Below are positions 56,458 to 64,000 of a stretch of 64,000 nt of DNA, piece after piece (within the stretch, counting starts at the first letter, position 1; every line of letters begins with the position of its first letter). The position numbers and the translations under genes are program-made. Origin of the DNA: Cyathus striatus (taxonomy: Eukaryota; Basidiomycota; Agaricomycetes; Agaricales; Nidulariaceae). The notes under the pieces are model-generated. The model was not told where the DNA came from and searched no databases. It was given only the letters and a program-made list of their open reading frames with translations. The stretch lies in NCBI GenBank assembly GCA_025738555.1, contig JAOVFP010000003.1:310001-374000 (forward strand). Direction: 5' to 3'.

Positions 56458-57670
56458 TAAGTCCCATTTAGAGTATATGCGTATCGAAGGCGTAATGATA
56501 ACTTTAGTCATTGCATGTTGTCCATAATCACCATGTGGTTTGCAACCTCTACGCATGCTTAACAGAAATATCGAGTCCCTGTCCAGCGGACATCTGCAAA
56601 GCCTCTCCCAGAATGTTCATTTGCTTTATGATGTTAAAATTAGGGCTATTATCCACAATACCTACTGACAACTGTGGTTCGAGCATCCAAGTACATTCAA
56701 AGTGATGAGTTCAGGTGAAGATACAGGCTCAAGTAGTAACGCAATGTTTCACAAATGACCGCGAGTACCAGATGTGCCAAATTCAGCTGGAGACGACAAA
56801 AAGATGAAAAATTCCAAGTTTAGATCTCTACCGGTTGTCTTTTTCTCGAGTAGTAAGGGTATCCAGCGAAGCTCGCTTGCTTAGATTGATGAGCAGGAAT
56901 CAATTTATGTAAAGTAAGTACTTATATAGGAGCTATTGCTCGGAATACATCTGCAAATAGATGTTGCTTGAATGGTCTCCTAGTACTTGCGCACGACGAG
57001 TACATCATTAATGCGATGTTATTCAAGAAGTTACAGAAATCGACCGTTCACTACTCAATATTTGTGAAGGCTGGGCAGAGATATCCCCTTTACGCGGAAT
57101 TCTAAGAGAAAGCCACAGTCGTAGTATATAACCTAACTATTACCATCGTACGCAAGCGTGGCACTAATCCAAGAGAGCACAATACGATAAAGATGTGGAA
57201 ATTTAGAAGTATCGAGTTGATATCCAGTTTTATCCAAGAATCTCGGACATAAAAGGCCCGAGTATTGGGCTGCCCAGTGTGTGCGAAATGGCGCCATGTG
57301 CGTAAGCGCCAGGGCATGAGACTTGGCACCACACCTCTTGTCACTGTGTATTGGTTGCGTATTTGGCGGCCCACCTCCGCCGACCAACCGCCGACAACGC
57401 ATCGCAATACCCAGTACACCATTGCAGAACGTGCACCGGGAAGGGGGGACACACTCTCTGATCTTCCATCTTGTCTGTACATCGTGAACACGAGAAGTAG
57501 CCACGTAGCTGCTGCCTGGACGTGGTGTATTCGAGTTATCTTGAGTCTATTGTGATGAGGGGAGAACGACGTCGATTGAGGACTCCTTTCCCCTACGGTG
57601 TATCATGTCACCACTGAGTCACTCCGTACGAGGCGAGTATTGGAGAGGTTCAGACTACGCCATCGACAGG
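56458..57670. other. No supported gene
   Basis: Overlapping short frames at 57102-57555 on both strands lack motifs. Nothing else seen. Confidence 0.4.
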
Positions 57671-57674
57671 ACTG

Positions 57675-58010
57675 CTAAGCCAGATAGGGTGGGTGAATGC
57701 TCTCGCACCAGACGAGGTTGCTGGTTGGAGAAGAAATCAGAGGATACGTGCCTGGTCCGTTTATCTCCTTTCTTTCTTCTTCGCCTCTTAACTTACATCG
57801 TTATCTTAGATGTTTCATTAGCCTAGAACAGGCTGTACCAACGCCAGTGTTCGCCTTCGTCGGGATTCCTAGGCAATATTGAGGGAATGGAGCTGGGAAG
57901 ACACTGTCTGAGTCAAGGAGGAGAGAGTGGTGGAGGAGAGGAGGATTACAATGGGGATGGAGGAGGGCCATTTGAGAGCGATGTGCTGGGTGTGCGCTAC
58001 GACTCATCTG
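57675..58010 (+). repeat. Old inverted repeat pair, left member
   Basis: Shares blocks with the reverse complement of 63450-63740: GCTCTCGCACCAGA, TAGAACAGGCTGTA, GGGAAGAC(A/G)CTGTCTGAGTC. Distance is about 5.4 kb. It may derive from an exon of a duplicated gene (a segment like LSLEQAV..CFxxV), but I cannot name it. Confidence 0.5.
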
Positions 58011-58084
58011 AATATGTGACTATGTCCCCTAGTGCAAGACTTACTAAGTTGAACTTGTTGTCATCCAGAGCTCTAAGGCTAACG

Positions 58085-58650
58085 ATCAACATTGTCCTCT
58101 GCTAGCTATAATTGCGCTGATTGAAGATCCTCCCCTCCGCCACACAGCATAGGGTGCTTGGTGTGCACAACAGCGTATAAGCATAGTTCAAGTCTTGGGT
58201 GCGATTGTGATTGTGAACACTACGTGCGGTCCCATCAGTCTTCGAGGGTGGTGTATGAAATCACCCGATTTTCTGCAGAGAAGATTAGTGAGCAGTCTAC
58301 GTTGTTTCGAAGGCACTACTGCGTCCCCTGGTGCGAGTGTTAGTCACTTGGCTCTGGACTCTTTGGGCTACTAAAGAGGAATTCATTGCGTGATTCATGA
58401 TTTCTGCTCAGAGTCATCTGATATCAAGCATGGTTGGGTTGTTTTGAAGGAGGGATTTGGGTCTCGCATGGTTGGTTACGTTACTGCGTATGTTGGGTGT
58501 GAGTTGTTTGCTTTTTATGATGATGCATTGCTGACGACGTCTAGAATTACGTTTGCTGCAGGATGCGTACGTACTGTACACTCGTGTCGCAGGTTCAAGC
58601 CAGGTCCTGACTGCCAGCCTAATGCTTTTGCGACGATGCTGGTAGACCTA
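58085..58650 (+). repeat. Dispersed repeat R, copy 2 (two blocks)
   Basis: 58085-58240 and 58577-58640 match 50265-50410 and 50203-50260 respectively. The 490-codon-base open frame at 58390-58878 overlaps the second block and has no recognisable domain. Confidence 0.5.
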
Positions 58651-60021
58651 GAAGTTGGTACGAAATCGCCTGGGTTTCCGCACGGGCTTGACGAAAAAGA
58701 AACGAAACTTTCGGATCCGAATCGTATCCGTGCAGATAATGGGAAGATAAACGGCCTCACCGTTCAAATGTGGTCACACGCTCAGCAAGAGGCCAGGGCA
58801 GTCACTGAGTTACGGACTTATGGTAACTGCTCGGCATTTGGCAGCGGCCAAGTTGTTCAGGCACGGGGCAAGTGTTGAAGCTTGAAGCATAGGCACTTAT
58901 CATTTTCCCCCTCTAAGTATATTAGAAGCTACCGTACGGTACGCTGTTGGTCTGAATTTATCTACAACTATCTACAAATATTTACATCTACCACTACTAT
59001 TTGACCGCCCTGCTTTGTATGTGCAATTGTATCGTGCTTCTAAGTTCTGATGTATGTATTAAGTATATAGTACTTTGATTTGTTTGTTATATGTATACAT
59101 AATTATAAAGTAATATTTGTTGAGTCTCGAGGTTCAAGACCAGTACCTATCATTTAGCTATTATTGAACACTACTTACCACACCCGAAGACTTGATCACA
59201 CATATAGACTTCGAATATTCAATATATCTCTGTCATTTATATCTACGTAGTACAATTTGGGCGGTAAATTAAATTGAAGTAAGTTCATACATTTTGAACT
59301 CAAATAATTTTTGTGTTCTTCCTCACACAAAGCTTCGAATCGGGCTTACTAGTTGTTGGTTGTGAATGGATGAACATCGCAGTACGTGAAACATCTTGAT
59401 GTATATGGATATTTAACGGTGTGAAAGATAACTGGACACGAGCATAACTTACAGGTTTTCTCTCTTCGTTCATCCCTCTTTGGTGTTATTGGAGATGCGG
59501 TCCATTCTCGATGCCTTAACGATTCGGCCAAAGCAGGCATCATATTAGACAGTGCAGATGTGTGATTGTGGAAAATGTGCTTAGTTTATTTTCACTGGTA
59601 TAAAATGAGAAGTAAGCATGGACTTAATAATTATAAAACTCATACTGGTGTAATCAGCGATATCCTCAACATATACTTACATAGTATATCAGATGAGGTT
59701 TTTAATTGCCTTACATTATTTCCGCTTTTTCGGATAGATGCGGGTGCAATGACTTATTGCATCTATCGTTAGCATGCTGAATATATATATATATACTGAT
59801 GGTCTTATAAGCTCAGAATCAATTTACGATACAGGGAATGCGAAGGCACATATGCAATGCAAGCAAGCAGTAGATGAGTCCAAGAAGCACAAAACTTAGC
59901 CAGATAATAGCTTTTGAATATACTTATATTATTACACTAATAGATTAATTACCACATCAATCTGAGTACATTACATTGAAGGTGGAACAATACTATCGCC
60001 AATCAGATGTTACCTCAGTGC
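58651..60021. other. No supported gene
   Basis: AT-rich; a TA microsatellite at about 59780-59796. No gene or RNA recognised. Confidence 0.4.
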
Positions 60022-62950
60022 TCAAGTTTGACTCAAATCATACAATATGCAAACAATAGTCAATTCCCTGTGTAAATTACAAGTGGCTATCAGTACTGTA
60101 AGTCTGTACCTGGGACTGGGATGTCGCTGGAGGAAGCCATCCAGGAATGGCCATTCAGATATCTCCCATTCAACATTATGTGCAGGTAAGAATACACCAT
60201 GGAGCAGGGTCTCTATGATATCTGACTGTTCCTGCATGTACACCAGATCATCCAGTGCGCCTGGGGTCACAGAATCCAAACCTTGAATGTTCAGGACATT
60301 GGTGAGCAAGTTGAGAGTTGATTCTTGAACTAGTTGACTAGGGTATGCACAATCGGTCTGCGCAGCTTTCTCGGCATCTAGCTGTGTATGTATCGACTCA
60401 GGTAGGAGCTGTGTGTGCACTGACTCAGTGAATTCTGTAGCTAGTGGTGGTTCAGCTTCTGAATGAACATCATCAACTGTCAAGCATGTGAAATTAGACA
60501 GTTCCATCAATAGAGTGTGATAGACATGTGAGCAGGGTATGGACCTCTCATCACCAATGGCTGAAGCTGAACTGGTTCTGCTTCATGACAGGATGGGAGC
60601 GCTGATTCTTTAGCTTCTGAATCAGAGTCATTAACTATCACTAATTATGGATAAGTGCTTGAAACTTGAAGATACTAAGAGATAACATACCAGGTGGATA
60701 AGGAGCTATAGCTGCATGAGCTGCTACATGGTGCGGCTTAGCTGTTTTCACTCTCCCACAGGAGTCCCCAGCTTGAGTCTTCATTGACGGTGTATCCTTG
60801 ATGCTACGAAGCTGATCCTGCAGGTCTTTAAGATGCTGACTGGATTCCTTTTGTTTGCTCTTTGCATCTGAAATCTCTTGATGAAGTAAAGATACTAAAT
60901 CTTCATGGATGTGCCTACCAGATACTTTTTCTGCAGAGCTTGCAGCTCATTAGACCCTGCGAGTGATTTGATGTTGAAGTGAAATGCTGTGGCTTGTAGT
61001 AACACCAGTCTTTCCGGTTCTTCTGACCTCTTCTGAAGTACGTTTGTCAACTGCCTCTGCACTTTTCAACAATCATGAGAACAAGAATCTTAAAAAAGAG
61101 ATAGCAATATACATTTTGATAGCTTCCATCAATGTCAACTTTATTCCTGTCTGTGAGTTTGTCCAATGATGCTGGGCCTCACCTGAGTTTGTAGTCGAGG
61201 GTGTAATCTTCCAGTCATGTGAGTGCATAAGAGACATGCTTTCTAAAATTGTCGAGAGAATCCATTTGCTTTTATGCTTGTGTAGCCACCAGTCTGATAA
61301 GTTACATGTCAGTTGTCAATGCATGAGAGGTGTGTGTTGTGACTTACTAGTGATTTTTGGTTTATTAAGCCTCTCAATGAATCCATCAAATGCCGGAAGC
61401 TCCTCCTTTCTCATAGCAGGGAAATCCACTAGATATCGATAGTCATCATAAGAAACCAAGTCTTTGAAGTCAAGAAGAGTGCTAGGGTATGGTACTGTTA
61501 GTTATAACACATTTATCAACAACTTGAAGAGATACTTACTGTCTAGCATGTGTATGACACATCTTAATGACATAAGGCAGGATTTCCTCAGTTGTAGTAC
61601 CAGCCTTAATACAACTGAAGACCAGGTCATTGGTGGGCAAAAATGAATCCCCAAACCCCAAAATTTGAGCCATCTCCAGATCACTATTCATACAGAGCAA
61701 TTTGCTGCCCTGTGTTAACCTCTTGAATCGAAGCAGCTTTGAAGTGGCATGGAGGACTACATCTTGAAATTCATCAAACAGACACTTGTAATAGCTTCGA
61801 TTATGGCCGTTTGTGTACACCCGGCCAATAGTAAGTGCTGCAGCATGATTTTCAGAGCATGAACACATCACTATGAAATAGACAACCTACTGCATTGATC
61901 TGCTGAGCTGTATATAACTATTTCCCACTCATTATAATCTTGTACACATTTGAAGGTGTGATTAACCTCAAAGGAGGTAGTCTTGTGAATAAGGGACAGA
62001 AGGAAGGTGTTGGATGTGAGAATGATAGCCAGTGGGCCATCAGACCACATTCCCTGAATGTACCGCTCAGTAATGGGTGTTGACTCATTTTCTTTTCGAA
62101 GCAGTTGGAATACACCTGTTGAAATATGTATCAGACCACCACTAGTGTAAATGAATGAATAATATGTGTACTTGCCATTTATACCGAGGCCACCAGGTGA
62201 GTGCTCAACCTTCATCTTCGTGATGAAGTCTTTCTTCTGTTGTTGATCCATAAGACTGTCATCATAGAGAGCGGGCATCTTTCCATCTAATATAACCTTT
62301 GTTGAAGATGCTAACATATTGTTAGTTTGAGAATGAATTACAATGTTGTTAAGAATACATACCATTCTTGACACTTTGAACTGATGCCCCCCATATACCA
62401 GCAGCCAGAATACACTCTCAGTATATGTCCTTTACCTCATAGGACATCCTTGTGTGTGGCGTGAGTGGGTGATTATGTGCAAATCAAGATTCTGGTTTAT
62501 GTATATCCACAGCCATGCGAATCAATTCATCATGAGGAACAAACATGGTCCTATAAGCTTTGCAAGGATGCCATACCATGTTACTGATAGTTGCCTTCCT
62601 GTTCAAAATGTGCACATAAGCTGTACTACATGTTAGACACAAGCACAACAATAAAGCACTGAAACTTACGGCAATGTTTCAAACAACCACCTATTTTTGC
62701 TGATATAATGTGTGGACAGGGATCAGTGTCATGGACATTAGAGTCTGATACACGTCCTCTATCAAACAATGATACAAGTAAATCTTCATCAACATACCCT
62801 TGGATGGTCAATGCTTCATGATGATGATCTTCTGGTGTCCATTTACTACAGCCAATGATGTAGTGGTACCTGTCCCCAGCTCTGCGCTATTTAAAATATC
62901 AGAAAAATGTAATGGGATAGTGAAAAGCTTTACATACCTTTCACTGTAGC
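60022..62950 (-). pseudogene. Decayed MULE-like, multicopy basidiomycete gene
   Basis: Minus-strand order: YHYIIGCSKW and GYVDEDLLVSLF (62690-62870), HPCKAYRTMFVP and FAHNHPLTP (about 62380-62600) with two in-frame TGA codons where Arg is expected, MPALYDDSLMDQQQKKDFI and SPGGLGINGKYTYY (62100-62290), an Asp-rich middle, YTNGHNRSYYKCLFDEFQDV and LRFKRLTQGSKLLCMNSDLE (61536-61871), a WWLHKHKSKWILS segment near 61270, and an acidic C-terminal exon (60022-60510). I associate this order with a repeated Agaricomycete family resembling MULE transposases (zinc-binding N-terminus, DDE-like core). The assignment is by memory of motifs only. Confidence 0.48.
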
Positions 62951-63449
62951 TGCATAATTGGCTTTCCAAAACCTCTCAATTGGTCACACATGTGACTGTA
63001 TTTTTATTTTACATTGAATTACTTATTATTTAATAAATGCTAGTTTCTTTTCAAATATTCGTCCACTCAATCATATCACAGTGTGATTTGGCCTTGTTTC
63101 CACACGTGTGGCTGGGACTTCCACACTGTGTAACGTGTCGCGTTTCGTACCTCCCCTTTGGTGGGTGGAGTACCCCTCGGTGCTGGCGATGAGGTGCCAT
63201 CGGATGTGTAATGCAGTCCTTAGAGCATAGGGTACGGGGACGCAAGTGAGTCCCCGGAGGATCAGGAGAGGGGGATCGGTACTGGAGTGTATTGGACGAC
63301 GCCAGTGGAAGAGTACGCAGTGATGCTACCCATGAATCTTGAACTTGAATTGCCATCTTGCTCTCTCCGCCGCATTGAGTCTCCTAAGGTTTTTCCCTTT
63401 CACTCTCCCCCTCAACGACTTCCTTAGTCATAGGCTTATCAACAACCCG
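62951..63449. other. No supported gene
   Basis: Contains no motif-bearing frame; CpG content rises from about 63080 rightward. Confidence 0.35.
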
Positions 63450-63740
63450 GTCCCCGGTCCTCGTTCTCGAAATGGCCCTATTCCTTTCCAATCGCAATCC
63501 TCACATCAGCTGCTCTCTCCTCTCCGACTCAGACAGCGTCTTCCCAACCTTACAACCCTTATATGTTCCAGTAACACTGAACAAAGGCAATCGTGTATCC
63601 ATACAGCCTGTTCTAAAGAGAGGTCTAAGACATCGAAGTAAGTTAGAATAAAAGAAGAAAGGTAGGTGGAAAACGAACTGACTTCTCCCCAGCCAGTAAC
63701 ATCATCAGGTGCGAGACTATCCTTCATCCTCTTTGTCTAT
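63450..63740 (-). repeat. Old inverted repeat pair, right member
   Basis: Counterpart of 57675-58010 in reverse orientation. A minus-strand frame (63506-63727) is open across it and ends in LGRRCLSRRGESS, without a domain I know. Confidence 0.5.
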
Positions 63741-64000
63741 GCCTATTCGCTTCACCGTGATGCTCCCTATAGTATATACAGCTTAGCAGCCCCGTTGATA
63801 GGTAGCTGTAGATGGAACCTCTCCATCACTCGCCTTTGACTGAGTCAAGGGTTACAGGATCCACCGCAGGACGATGAGATGAAGGTGTCCTCGGTCCAGA
63901 TCTTGACATCGACCTCGCTCTCCCCATCCACTCTTCGACTCGTGTTTTCGATGGTTCGGTGGGCAGTGTGTATGCGGCATCTTCCCAACCCAATCGTGTA
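63741..64000. other. Right edge, nothing recognised
   Basis: Mixed sequence to the end of the window; any gene here would be cut by the window edge. Confidence 0.35.

Overview
The window reads as a repeat-rich, gene-poor accessory region of a filamentous fungus, most likely a mushroom-forming basidiomycete (Agaricomycetes). The grounds are short introns of about 45-70 nt with GTAAGT-type donors, a NACHT-type STAND NTPase gene, chromodomain-bearing Ty3/gypsy retrotransposons, a Tc1/mariner-type DDE transposase, a fungal hAT transposase, and fragments of multicopy hypothetical families I associate with Agaricomycetes. Only two genes look undamaged: a four-exon NACHT gene (450-3065, 808 codons) and a two-exon gene for a cysteine-rich coiled-coil protein (26880-30660, 301 codons) whose intron now holds a whole transposon.

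Layout. 231-4187 is the NACHT gene with its flanks. An inverted, decayed copy lies at 52794-56457, so the two copies bracket about 48.6 kb of nested transposons. Inside, from left to right: a Tc1/mariner-like element (4544-7904, TA target duplication); degenerate and tandem repeats (7920-9040); a small multi-exon gene candidate (9270-9880); a retroelement RNase H scrap between short direct repeats (10219-10603); a broken multicopy-family gene split by a probable solo LTR (11880-15599); a LINE fragment (16640-17350); foldback element FB1 (17351-21305); decayed chromovirus A (21333-26555); the cysteine-rich gene with foldback element FB2 in its intron (26880-30660); a minisatellite and a small MITE (30770-32169); an hAT element (32796-38481) that itself contains a satellite-bearing non-autonomous hAT element (33469-35266); two MITE copies, the second hit by another satellite-bearing hAT element (40738-42380), which is hit in turn by chromovirus B (42387-50200). 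To the right of the bracketing copy (from 56458) are only degraded sequences, dispersed repeats and a decayed MULE-like gene (60022-62950).

Most notable: (1) FB1 and FB2 have long terminal inverted arms made of tandem repeats, and both loops carry a diverged copy of the 5' end of 18S rRNA. (2) FB2 inserted exactly at a 5' splice site, duplicating GTAAGTTG, so the host coding frame is kept. (3) Two hAT-type elements carry more than 1 kb of a 19-bp minisatellite. (4) Chromovirus B has a third ORF after pol with three CCHC zinc knuckles. (5) Both chromoviruses have a candidate -1 slippery heptamer directly touching the gag stop codon. (6) Nearly all in-frame stops in the dead elements are TGA where Arg is expected (CGA to TGA), pointing to CpG-type C-to-T decay across unrelated families. 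Coordinates and splice sites were read by eye; family names rest on motif recognition, not on database searches.
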